DNA from: JAZKID01 sp963714065
GTDB lineage: Bacteria > Pseudomonadota > Alphaproteobacteria > Rhizobiales > UBA4765
Length of the DNA: 64,000 nucleotides
NCBI GenBank assembly: GCA_963714065.1
Contig: OY970226.1
Coordinates: 992,001-1,056,000 of the forward strand
Reading direction: 5' to 3'
In this document: in pieces, positions 38,577 through 45,670 of the stretch
Layout of the letters: the number at the start of each line of letters is the position of its first letter
Position numbering within the stretch: position 1 is the stretch's first letter
Notes under the pieces: generated by a model
What the model was told of the DNA's origin: nothing
Seen by the model: the letters and a program-made list of their open reading frames with translations, nothing else
The model's database searches: none
Translations under genes and position numbers: made by a program

Positions 38577-39824
38577 TTAATGCCGCGCCTGAACTAGCTC
38601 AATAAATTCCTGCAAATTCATTAGCCAAGATTTTTGCTTATCCGAATAAGTCTCGTGCAATCTTTCAGGCAAAACTAGCTGCAATCGTTTTGCTTTCATT
38701 TCATCGGTCTGATTTTCAGATATTCGAGGCTCAAGAGTCAGTAAGTGTTTCTCAGATATGCGAACCGCCTCTGATAAAACCTGCCGCCAGCGATCTTTCA
38801 AAGTAGACTTGGAAGCTAGCATAGTAAGCTTCTCAGGAGCAAAATTTGCGTTCTGATATTCAGCTTGCCCGGGAAACAAAAAGTCAGGTTTATTATTATT
38901 CTCGGTAATTTTTCCACGCGAGAAACGAATTTTGCGCGCTAAGAACAATTGTTCCAGATGATTTTCCAGCGACTGTCCGGCGCGAGATTTACGCCTGTTT
39001 TGTACACTGAGGGAAAAAGATAGGAAACCGTCAACGTCGGCAACGTTGTCATCGGCAATAAAGCCAGCGCGCAAACGTTCGGCAACTATGCGTCGTTCCA
39101 GACGCCGAAACAGCATTTCTTCCTGTTCAACCCAAGCCATCAGAACCGCGTCAGGATTATCATTGGCCGAGATGTGGGAAAGCGATGAACGCGCCAGCTT
39201 TGAAAATTCCTGCGTCGTAGGGAATTTTAATCCGAAGGGCTCGATCAATGTATCAAGCTTGTCGGCCTCAGGCTCCTCAATGTCGATGCCAAGCTCATCG
39301 AGAATAAAGCGGGCTGCAAAATCCAGCTCAGCTCCCTGCTCCCCCTTTATCTCCCTGACCGCAAACTCCAACTCCGGATTTTCCTCCAGACCGAAAAGCC
39401 ACATGAGCTGGCTTTTGATTGAACTTTCTGCAGGTGTAACGATAAAAAGCAGATGGTCGTCCTGTTGGCGCGCCACAAAAAGAATATTTCCTGGCTGCAT
39501 CGTTTTCGTTACGGAATTGGTCTGGTAATAAAGCCTCCACTCAGCACTACGCTTGGAATCATTCCGTCTTGAATCGTACCAAGACAGCTGCCCTTCTTCG
39601 GTGATTGCTTCCTGCTCTCCTCCCAGCCAGATATAAGTTGCCTTAAACCTGTTATCGTCTTCGCCTCGAGGAAATTTCCTGTCCTGCTTCCCAAGAATGG
39701 CAAGCAAAGGCTCCGAGCCGGTAACTTCATGCTGGTTGGATTTTGCAGGGTCGGCGTCTACAGCAGCTAGTCTTTTTACGCCTACACCATCGAAAAGATC
39801 GGACAGGAGCCCGCGGCGGATCAT
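38577..39824 (-). CDS. EcoRII-family type II restriction endonuclease
   Basis: 415 residues, close to EcoRII (about 400). The N-terminal part (about 60-175) fits the EcoRII effector/DNA-binding domain, with WYDSRRND and RLYYQTNSV. The C-terminal catalytic domain (about 265-410) shows PDFLFPGQAEY, LTMLASKSTLKDRWRQ and EAVRISEKHLLTL, the pattern of the EcoRII C-terminal family. EcoRII cleaves CCWGG and needs two sites; the same target is inferred because the partner methylase is Dcm-like. The ATG overlaps the vsr stop by four bases. Confidence 0.87.
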   Translation of the reverse strand: MIRRGLLSDLFDGVGVKRLAAVDADPAKSNQHEVTGSEPLLAILGKQDRKFPRGEDDNRFKATYIWLGGEQEAITEEGQLSWYDSRRNDSKRSAEWRLYYQTNSVTKTMQPGNILFVARQQDDHLLFIVTPAESSIKSQLMWLFGLEENPELEFAVREIKGEQGAELDFAARFILDELGIDIEEPEADKLDTLIEPFGLKFPTTQEFSKLARSSLSHISANDNPDAVLMAWVEQEEMLFRRLERRIVAERLRAGFIADDNVADVDGFLSFSLSVQNRRKSRAGQSLENHLEQLFLARKIRFSRGKITENNNKPDFLFPGQAEYQNANFAPEKLTMLASKSTLKDRWRQVLSEAVRISEKHLLTLEPRISENQTDEMKAKRLQLVLPERLHETYSDKQKSWLMNLQEFIELVQARH

Positions 39825-40276
39825 GCATGCCCCCTTATCTCAAGTTCAGCTTCACGGGAACGAAGCCATTTTGCGCAACTTTTGATAACATCCTCAATCG
39901 GGCGCCTTGTTTTACCCTTGATAGCGCACTCCCACACTACGCCCCGCCTCCAGCCTTCGGCAATCAGGGTTTCACCAGCCTGAACATCTATTTCTTGATT
40001 GCGGCCAATCTTCTTTTTCCAGAACTCTTCACGAGTTGAAGGCCACCTGAACAGATGGCAATCATGGCCATGCCAGAAACATCCATGCACAAAGATTACC
40101 GCGCGCCAGCGGGGGAAAACTATATCAGGCTTGCCAGGAAGATTACGATCATGCAACCGGAACCGAAATCCTTCAGCATGCAATCCTCGCCTTAATATGA
40201 GTTCTGGTTTGGTATTGGTGCCCCGAATGCCCGCCATCATACGGCTGCGCACTTCAGGAGTGACGATATCAGCCAT
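39821..40276 (-). CDS. vsr: Very short patch repair endonuclease Vsr
   Basis: Nicks DNA next to T:G mismatches that arise when 5-methylcytosine deaminates. The 151-residue protein has the Vsr signatures: [20 protein letters not shown] near the N-terminus, [10 protein letters not shown] (catalytic Asp region), [17 protein letters not shown] zinc/histidine site (here [15 protein letters not shown]). The ATG at 40276 gives the canonical MAD start; it overlaps the methylase stop by eight bases. Lying between methylase and endonuclease, it repairs the mutations the methylase promotes. Confidence 0.93.
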   Translation of the reverse strand: MADIVTPEVRSRMMAGIRGTNTKPELILRRGLHAEGFRFRLHDRNLPGKPDIVFPRWRAVIFVHGCFWHGHDCHLFRWPSTREEFWKKKIGRNQEIDVQAGETLIAEGWRRGVVWECAIKGKTRRPIEDVIKSCAKWLRSREAELEIRGHA

Positions 40277-41534
40277 CAATAAGTTCAAGCTGCCGGTTAG
40301 ATTTATGCGCCTTGCTGTTCGTGGTTACCGCACTTTTGGTTTCTGTCGATTTCTTTACCAGCGCTTTTTGTAGAAATGGCTTCATCGCTTCTGCGACAAA
40401 CTCCACGACCGGCACGACCACGGCATTGCCAAACTGGCGATAGGCCTGCGTATCGGAAACAGGGATTTTGAAGGGGCGACCCGGCCGGTCAAAGCCCATC
40501 AGGCGGGCGCATTCCAGAGGCGTGAGGCGGCGCGGACGCTTGCCCTGCTGCTTTATCAGAACCTCGGAGCCATCCTTGTAATAACGCGCAGACAAAGTAC
40601 GCGCGACATCCTCCGGCCCGAAAAGGCTGTAGCCGAAGCCGTTACCAGCCGCGCGATGCTTCTCTTTATACCCCTTGAGATATTCCCATAGATTTGGAGT
40701 GAGGGTATATTTCGGATCTACCTCATTTTGGGGCTGAAGAATTGTTTTCAGTTTCGGCCCGCTTCCGCGCAATGGGACCTGAAGCGCAGCAAAGTCAAAT
40801 TCGGTCGGTTCCCGAAATCCGACGATAAAAATCCGCTCGCGCTTTTGGGGCACCCAAGGCTCGGAACTGATCACACGATGCTGGACGTGATAACCAAGTT
40901 CGTTCTTCAGTACATTGAGGATTGTTGCAAAGGTCCGACCCTGATCATGGCTTTCAAGGTTTTTGACATTCTCAAGTACAAAAGCTGCCGGCCGGTGATG
41001 GGCTATGATTTGTGCCGTATCGAAGAACAGTGTGCCCTGCGTGTCGCACAGGAAGCCGTGCGGGCGCCCAAGAGCGTTTTTCTTCGATACGCCGGCGATG
41101 GAGAACGGCTGGCAAGGGAAGCCCGCCACCAGAACGTCATGCTCAGGAATGAGACTAGGGTTTTTTGAATATTCCCTTATATCGCCGCCGATAGGATGCT
41201 CATCGGGGAAATTCAGCGCATAGGTTTTTTGCGCGTAAGCATCCCACTCTGATGTAAAGACGCACTTGCCGCCGATGCTTTCAAAACCAAAACGAAGACC
41301 GCCTATGCCGGCGAACAAATCGATAAAACGAAAATTTGCCGACGAACTTTTTGACAATCGCCGCTCGGCCTCTGTCTTGAGAGTTTTCAACGCAAGTTTA
41401 GTGGGTCTGTTGGTATCATTCTCATATCGATAAACACTTCGCTCGGAGACTTCCAAGAGATGCGCGGCCTGCTCCAGTGTCAGCCCTGCTTGCTCTCGCA
41501 GTCTGGTAAATTCACTACGCCTAGGTTTGGACAT
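40269..41534 (-). CDS. DNA cytosine-5 methyltransferase (Dcm/EcoRII type) with N-terminal HTH
   Basis: 421 residues. An XRE-like helix-turn-helix (about 8-45, [20 protein letters not shown]) precedes the methylase core. Motif I is [10 protein letters not shown], motif IV is [11 protein letters not shown] with catalytic Cys141, motif VI is ENV at 188-190, motif VIII is [11 protein letters not shown], and motif X is near [10 protein letters not shown]. The recognition part reads [14 protein letters not shown] and [10 protein letters not shown], the Dcm/EcoRII type, pointing to CCWGG. The HTH suggests it represses its own promoter, as M.EcoRII-type enzymes do. Confidence 0.93.
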   Translation of the reverse strand: MSKPRRSEFTRLREQAGLTLEQAAHLLEVSERSVYRYENDTNRPTKLALKTLKTEAERRLSKSSSANFRFIDLFAGIGGLRFGFESIGGKCVFTSEWDAYAQKTYALNFPDEHPIGGDIREYSKNPSLIPEHDVLVAGFPCQPFSIAGVSKKNALGRPHGFLCDTQGTLFFDTAQIIAHHRPAAFVLENVKNLESHDQGRTFATILNVLKNELGYHVQHRVISSEPWVPQKRERIFIVGFREPTEFDFAALQVPLRGSGPKLKTILQPQNEVDPKYTLTPNLWEYLKGYKEKHRAAGNGFGYSLFGPEDVARTLSARYYKDGSEVLIKQQGKRPRRLTPLECARLMGFDRPGRPFKIPVSDTQAYRQFGNAVVVPVVEFVAEAMKPFLQKALVKKSTETKSAVTTNSKAHKSNRQLELIDG

Positions 41535-41587
41535 TTTGACCCCGAATCCGCCGTGTCGATTTTTGTCACATTGACATCAGAATGCCT

Positions 41588-41611
41588 AACAGACAATAAA
41601 AATGTTCTGTT
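41588..41611. promoter_or_regulatory. Inverted repeat upstream of the methylase gene
   Basis: AACAGA (41588-41593) and TCTGTT (41606-41611) form perfect 6-base arms around 12 bases, 54-77 bases upstream of the methylase ATG. It could be the operator for the methylase's own HTH domain or for the nearby XRE regulator. The arms are short, so chance occurrence in this AT-rich spacer is possible. Confidence 0.35.
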
Positions 41612-41712
41612 TTTGTTCTACGTTTCAAATTATGAGTAACTAATTGTTTTAGAAGCATTATTGCATAAATACTCCGCATTGCTATTTAGGCTTTCCACAC
41701 AATTCTAATTTT

Positions 41713-41922
41713 TTAATACCCAGTAAATAGCGCGGCAATTCGAACCCCCAGCGCCTTGGCAATCTGGTCTAGGACCTTAATCCCGACATCTTTGTGGCCG
41801 TTTTCAATTTCAGAGAGATACGAACGATCTATCTTTGCCCGGTCGGCAAGGTCCTCCTGCGACCATTTTTTCGCGTTTCTCAACTTCCTGACATTAGTGC
41901 CGATAACCGAGCATAGATCCAT
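41713..41922 (-). CDS. Small XRE-family regulator (possible controller protein)
   Basis: A 69-residue protein that is almost entirely a Cro/C1-type helix-turn-helix: NVRKLRNAKKWSQEDLADRA, then DRSYLSEIENG and a last helix ending at AALFTGY. The size and sequence resemble C proteins of restriction-modification systems. The ATG at 41922 was chosen because the longer frame begins with TTG without a ribosome site. It is encoded 179 bases upstream of the methylase, same strand, and a strong palindrome lies just upstream of its start. Confidence 0.82.
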   Translation of the reverse strand: MDLCSVIGTNVRKLRNAKKWSQEDLADRAKIDRSYLSEIENGHKDVGIKVLDQIAKALGVRIAALFTGY

Positions 41923-41939
41923 CTCGGCATTGTTGCCTT

Positions 41940-41964
41940 TAGCCAACAATAATGCTGTTGGCTA
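41940..41964. promoter_or_regulatory. 25-bp palindromic operator between XRE gene and divergent membrane-protein gene
   Basis: Perfect 9-base arms TAGCCAACA (41940-41948) and TGTTGGCTA (41956-41964) flank a 7-base centre, starting 18 bases upstream of the regulator ATG. A second inverted repeat, TATAGC/GCTATA (41963-41984), partly overlaps it. The site sits in the divergent promoter region, so the XRE protein could control both itself and the gene at 42020. Confidence 0.6.
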
Positions 41965-42019
41965 TAGCCTACAAAATTGCTATAACAACAATGTTCATTT
42001 TCAAACGGCGGATAACCCT

Positions 42020-42712
42020 ATGTCAGAAAACTTTCTAAGAAAGCTCCTATATACGATTGCGTTTCTAGCTTTGCTCCTGGCTCTTCTCAGCACAAATCCG
42101 AATGGATCTTCACATCTCACGGCTGCTGAAGCGGGGAAGGTCGATCAGAACCCGGAGACAACGTCGACCAATCCAGCCGCCCAAAATAAACCAGCCTTAA
42201 ACCTGCAGTCTGCGTCTGAAGTGCTCACACGTGGTCGCGCCCTCGAGAAACGCTTGGCTGAAAGCAACAAGCCAAAAGCGATTAAAGACAATGTTCTCAT
42301 AACAAAGAAAGATGTTGAGGATACAAAGGCTGCATTAACGGGCATAGATAAAAATTCACCAGAGTATACTGAAGCACAATCTATCTTGGCTGCTATCGAT
42401 CAGCGCGAAGAAGAAGGAATACAAGCCGAGAAGGCAGCCATAGCCAAGGCTATCGCTGACGATGCAGAAGGGCGTCGCTCTTATGCGAAACAATATGAAC
42501 AAAGCGCCTTGATGGCAGGCTACAGCATGACCGCAACAGCAACCGGCTCAAAAAACACAACGTTTAATTTAAGCTACCCACTTTTTAGCAAGGCACTAGT
42601 CTATCAAGTTATAAACGACGTCACTTTTCAGAAACAGCTGGGAGAGCGAGGATTCAAAAAGCTTTTTGTAAAAGGATCTCAGTGGCACGGAAGCGTTGAT
42701 CTAGGATCTTAA
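42020..42712 (+). CDS. Hypothetical membrane-anchored protein
   Basis: Family unknown; 230 residues. One N-terminal hydrophobic segment (about 8-24, LLYTIAFLALLLALL) is either an uncleaved anchor or a signal peptide. The middle (about 60-160) is Lys/Glu/Ala-rich and probably helical; the end is a compact part finishing SVDLGS. The ATG at 42020 follows a GGCGGAT stretch at a suitable distance. The longer frame reading back into the XRE gene is spurious. Divergent from the XRE regulator and probably controlled by the shared palindrome. Confidence 0.65.
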   Translation: MSENFLRKLLYTIAFLALLLALLSTNPNGSSHLTAAEAGKVDQNPETTSTNPAAQNKPALNLQSASEVLTRGRALEKRLAESNKPKAIKDNVLITKKDVEDTKAALTGIDKNSPEYTEAQSILAAIDQREEEGIQAEKAAIAKAIADDAEGRRSYAKQYEQSALMAGYSMTATATGSKNTTFNLSYPLFSKALVYQVINDVTFQKQLGERGFKKLFVKGSQWHGSVDLGS

Positions 42713-42746
42713 TATCTCATCATTATGAACCTCTGCATATTTTCCC

Positions 42747-42835
42747 TTTTATGGACGCTTAAAAAACCTCAACGCGCTTTTATGGGCACTTAAAATAACC
42801 TCTCAATGCTTCTTTATGGACGCTGTAAAAACCTC
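42747..42835 (+). repeat. Three degenerate copies of a 24-25 bp repeat
   Basis: Copies of roughly TTTATGGACGCTTAAAAACC(TC) occur at 42747-42770, 42778-42802 and 42812-42835, spaced 31-34 bases apart. Multiple terminal repeats of this look are seen at the ends of IS21-type elements, but no transposase remains. They could instead be iterons or regulator sites. The rest of 42713-42985 holds no gene. Confidence 0.55.
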
Positions 42836-42985
42836 CTGCCTACTCCCTTATTTTGACAACCTGATATTTTCTAAGAGATCATAAAAGCAGGAAATAAATC
42901 AGTTATTGAGTTGAGGCGCATGAGGTACTTTTCGCCGGATTTTGTGCATGGAATGCGGCGGCGCTTTTGAGCGCCGCCGCATTGC

Positions 42986-43333
42986 TCACCTTGAACGACG
43001 CGACGCCCGTCGTTCTGACCAATTTTGCCGAACCGCTTTTAGCTCTGTATTGATCCATCGTATTCCTGGCCAACTTCGATCTACTATTGGTTCCAGATTA
43101 AGCGCCTTAAGTGCCTTCAAAAAGTCAGCTTTTTGCAAAGGCTTCATTTCGTCAAGCGGGCCATCCTGCTCCCAGTATTTGACTATTGCTGTGCTGGTGT
43201 TAGCCAACATTGCAAAGTGTTCTACCGAGATATTCCGCGCCGCTCGTGCGGCGCGAATTTGTGATCCGCAAGAGAGAAGAATAAAAATATTATTCTTCTC
43301 TTGAGGTCCGGATATTGCAGAGAGTTTATTCAT
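42986..43333 (-). CDS. Putative helix-turn-helix DNA-binding protein
   Basis: A 115-residue basic protein. The ATG at 43333 has an excellent ribosome site (AAGGAG, six bases upstream), which makes it a real gene. Residues about 22-55 (IRAARAARNISVEHFAMLAN and onward) look like an XRE-type helix-turn-helix with an unusual NTSTAIVKYWEQ recognition segment. The C-terminus is Arg-rich (ERRASRRSR). It lies among regulators near the integrase, so control of excision or cargo is plausible but unproven. Confidence 0.68.
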   Translation of the reverse strand: MNKLSAISGPQEKNNIFILLSCGSQIRAARAARNISVEHFAMLANTSTAIVKYWEQDGPLDEMKPLQKADFLKALKALNLEPIVDRSWPGIRWINTELKAVRQNWSERRASRRSR

Positions 43334-43674
43334 TGATTGCTCCTTCGTTTGAATCAGAGGTCATTCAGGCATAGTTCAGCCATATAGGCCGAACTACATT
43401 CGAGCCTTTGGCTCGGCATAACGAAGCTGCACACCTTTCTACAGGGAGGCCGGGGTTACGCGGTCGGCCTTTACGTGCAAGTTACTTAGCGCGCGTGAGC
43501 CATGCGGCCGCTTCGTTGACTGCATGGTATCGTGTGGGTACTTCCCCCACTCCTGGAGCGTATGTGCTCCTTTTCCGGATGCCCTTCCGATTGCGATCCG
43601 ATTGTTCCCTGTACGCATGGCTAGCGACTGAGCTCGGAGCCCTTAAGGGGCTGGCTATGTCAACAAAAAGAATT
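43334..43674. other. GC-rich non-coding segment with hairpins (candidate structured RNA)
   Basis: Neither strand has a frame with a good start. On the + strand, hairpins are visible: AGGCCG/CGGCCT (43447-43470), GTGGG/CCCAC in the 43533-43550 region, and GGAGC/GCTCC (43555-43570) followed by TTTT, like an intrinsic terminator. Phage and satellite islands carry short antisense immunity RNAs (C4 or P4-CI type) at such places. That identification is a guess; the hairpins are what is seen. Confidence 0.35.
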
Positions 43675-43872
43675 TTATGAGGACGTTGAAGTCCGCCTAC
43701 CCGCCTCAATCCATTCTTGAAGATCAGATTGAGTATAGCGAACGGCACGCCCACCAAGTTTTCTGAACGCAGGGCCTTGACCCGTCAGACGATATTTCGC
43801 CAACGTGCTTACACCGAGGTTAAGAAATTTCGCCGCCTCAGGCGGCTTCAACAAAACAGTAGGTTCTGTCAT
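43675..43872 (-). CDS. Excisionase-like MerR/HTH_17 DNA-binding protein
   Basis: A 65-residue helix-turn-helix protein: LLKPPEAAKFLNLGVSTLAKYR with the wing FRKLGGRAVRYTQSDLQEWIE, the typical pattern of recombination directionality factors and AlpA-like regulators. The ATG at 43872 follows GAGAA at a good distance; the longer frame has no ribosome site. Encoded about 220 bases downstream of the integrase gene on the same strand, as expected for an excision factor. Confidence 0.82.
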   Translation of the reverse strand: MTEPTVLLKPPEAAKFLNLGVSTLAKYRLTGQGPAFRKLGGRAVRYTQSDLQEWIEAGRRTSTSS

Positions 43873-44089
43873 ATTTTTTCTCTTGATTAGATCGACCGAA
43901 CAATTTCGGAAGATTACGCACAACAAACATCAAGAACTAATACAGAGCTATAATAGGAGTTAAAAAAGGGAAAAGCTGTTGTTTGGACATTTTAAAATAG
44001 CTTACAATTTCTATTTTAGTACCTCGTATCTCTTTTATTCATATAGCGTTACAGACCGCATTAAATGTTTATATAATTCACATTCGAAG

Positions 44090-45409
44090 TTACATCTCGA
44101 CGAGATCTGTAGCTTTTGATTCACTTGTTTTTCGTGATTTAAATTTGATTACAGTTGCCGTAATTCCTTCTCCCATCATGCCCGCAATCTGCGACGCGAT
44201 CGTATTTGAAGCACGGCGTACGGGATCATTATCAAGGTGCGCATAACGTTGCGTCGTCGATGCCTGTGTTTGGCCAAGAAGTTTACCTATTATAGGCAAT
44301 CCCAACCCTCCTCCCGCACCAATAGAAGCAAAGTTATGACGCAGGTCGTGCAACCGCACGCCTTCTAGCCCCGCTTCTTCTCTGACCGCATCCCAAGGGC
44401 GCTTCAGATCCGCACGAGGCTGTCCGGCTTTCTGACCCGCGATGACAAAAGGTGTATCAAGCGATCTCGGTAAATTACTCAATATTTGTAGAGCTGGTGC
44501 ATTGAGTACGATCGTTTTCTTGCCGGTCTTGCTATCCGGCAAGAACAACATACCGCGCTCAAGATCGACATGCTCCCATTTCAAATGAAGAATTTCGCGT
44601 AGCCTGGCACCCGTGAAGATGAGAAGGCGCAATGCAGCGGCCGCATAAGGATCGAGCTTGGTTGTGCGGTTATTTTTGGGGGTGTGCTTGGAGGTCGGCT
44701 TGCTATCGTCGACCTGCCATGAAAGCCCCACCGTTTCACCCTTTCGGATTGCCTGGCCAAGGGATGCAAGTTCATCAGATAATAAATAACGCTCTCTTGC
44801 GTTCTCTTTATATTTTTCAATTCTGCGCGCCGGGTTCTTCACATCCAACCACAACTCTTCGCGCTCAGCATAGCTATAGATCGCGCACAGAACGGCTATA
44901 ACGCGATTTGCGTGCGCGGGCGTGGTGGCAAGCTCATGATGAAGGCGCGACACATCAAGCCTCGTAACGTCCTGTGCGCGCTTTCTATTAAGCGCCGGAA
45001 GAAGATTATTTCTCAGGACGCTTTCATAATACTCAACGGAGCGGGGTTTGCGCTTCGGGCGCATGTGCCTCTCCATATAAAGCTCGGCAAGCTCTGCAAA
45101 AGTAAGAGCTTGGCGCTCAGCCTTATCCTGCATAATCGGATCGCCGCCCAGCGCCGCCTCTGCAATTAGGGTTCGCGCTTGCGTTCGTGCCTCGTCAGGC
45201 GTCACCTTGCCAACGCGGGCGATAACCATGCGACGTGACGGCGCCTTGCGTCCCCTGCCTGCGCGATATTTCACAACATAGGATTTTGCTCCGTTTGGTG
45301 AAACAGAAAGGCCAAAGCCGATAAGCTCGTCGTCCCATAAAAAATATGCTTTCGCTTTGGGCTGAACGAGATCGATATTTCTCTTTGTCAGTTTCACTCG
45401 GAACTCCAT
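44090..45409 (-). CDS. int: Tyrosine recombinase (phage-type integrase)
   Basis: 439 residues. The N-terminal arm-type domain (about 1-95, KAYFLWDDELIGFGLSVSPNG) is of the DUF4102-like kind. A SAM-like core-binding domain follows (about 100-195). In the catalytic domain Arg269 (TGARLREIL), His354/Arg357 (HDLRHNF) and Tyr389 (TTQRYAHL) are all present, so it should be active. It is encoded 155 bases from attR and reads inward. The tRNA 3'-end target fits this integrase class. Confidence 0.94.
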   Translation of the reverse strand: MEFRVKLTKRNIDLVQPKAKAYFLWDDELIGFGLSVSPNGAKSYVVKYRAGRGRKAPSRRMVIARVGKVTPDEARTQARTLIAEAALGGDPIMQDKAERQALTFAELAELYMERHMRPKRKPRSVEYYESVLRNNLLPALNRKRAQDVTRLDVSRLHHELATTPAHANRVIAVLCAIYSYAEREELWLDVKNPARRIEKYKENARERYLLSDELASLGQAIRKGETVGLSWQVDDSKPTSKHTPKNNRTTKLDPYAAAALRLLIFTGARLREILHLKWEHVDLERGMLFLPDSKTGKKTIVLNAPALQILSNLPRSLDTPFVIAGQKAGQPRADLKRPWDAVREEAGLEGVRLHDLRHNFASIGAGGGLGLPIIGKLLGQTQASTTQRYAHLDNDPVRRASNTIASQIAGMMGEGITATVIKFKSRKTSESKATDLVEM

Positions 45410-45564
45410 TCGGAAAGTCGGTCAAAAATAACCACCGAATAACCACCACCGCGTCACTCATCAGGAACGCAGAGAAATATAAATATAACCTAAATAACTG
45501 AAAAAGCTACATTTTATCCATCTTGAGGAATTTCTGTAGATCACAATAAATCGCGATTTTTCAA

Positions 45565-45610
45565 ACTACAAATCTGGGGGTCAGGAGTTCGAATCCCTTC
45601 GGGCGCGCCA
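45565..45610 (+). repeat. Right attachment site (attR), partial tRNA-Arg copy
   Basis: A 46-base copy of the tRNA-Arg 3' part, from the anticodon loop through CCA, with four mismatches to 23449-23494. The 5' half of a tRNA is missing, so this is not a functional tRNA gene. The flanking host sequence resumes at 45611. Confidence 0.85.
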
Positions 45611-45670
45611 TTATAATGCTGGCGATACTCGCAGCCGCCACACCAACCCTGCTCGTATCGCCAGACGTAA

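Larger units (their letters stand above)
23449..45610. mobile_element. Integrated defence island at tRNA-Arg (about 22 kb)
   Basis: It is bounded by a direct repeat of the tRNA-Arg 3' end (46 bases, 42 identical). A tyrosine integrase and an excisionase-like gene lie at the distal end. The inside is visibly more AT-rich than the flanks. Cargo: a 1108-residue unknown, a Druantia type I-like operon, an EcoRII-type restriction-modification set with Vsr, XRE-type regulators and a small membrane protein. No conjugation, replication or phage structural genes are seen, so it is an integrative island that would need help to move. Confidence 0.88.

Noticed and set aside
42747..42835. A CRISPR array
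   Set aside because: There are only three degenerate units with 7-9 base gaps, too short for spacers, and no cas genes are present.
43408..43757. Short frames on both strands between the small HTH gene and the excisionase gene
   Set aside because: The minus frame (43482-43757) would need a TTG start inside the excisionase gene, and the + frame (43408-43680) has no ribosome site. The hairpins there fit non-coding DNA better.
45565..45610. A second tRNA-Arg gene
   Set aside because: Only the 3' part, from the anticodon loop on, is present; D-arm and 5' acceptor are missing, so it is the attR copy.
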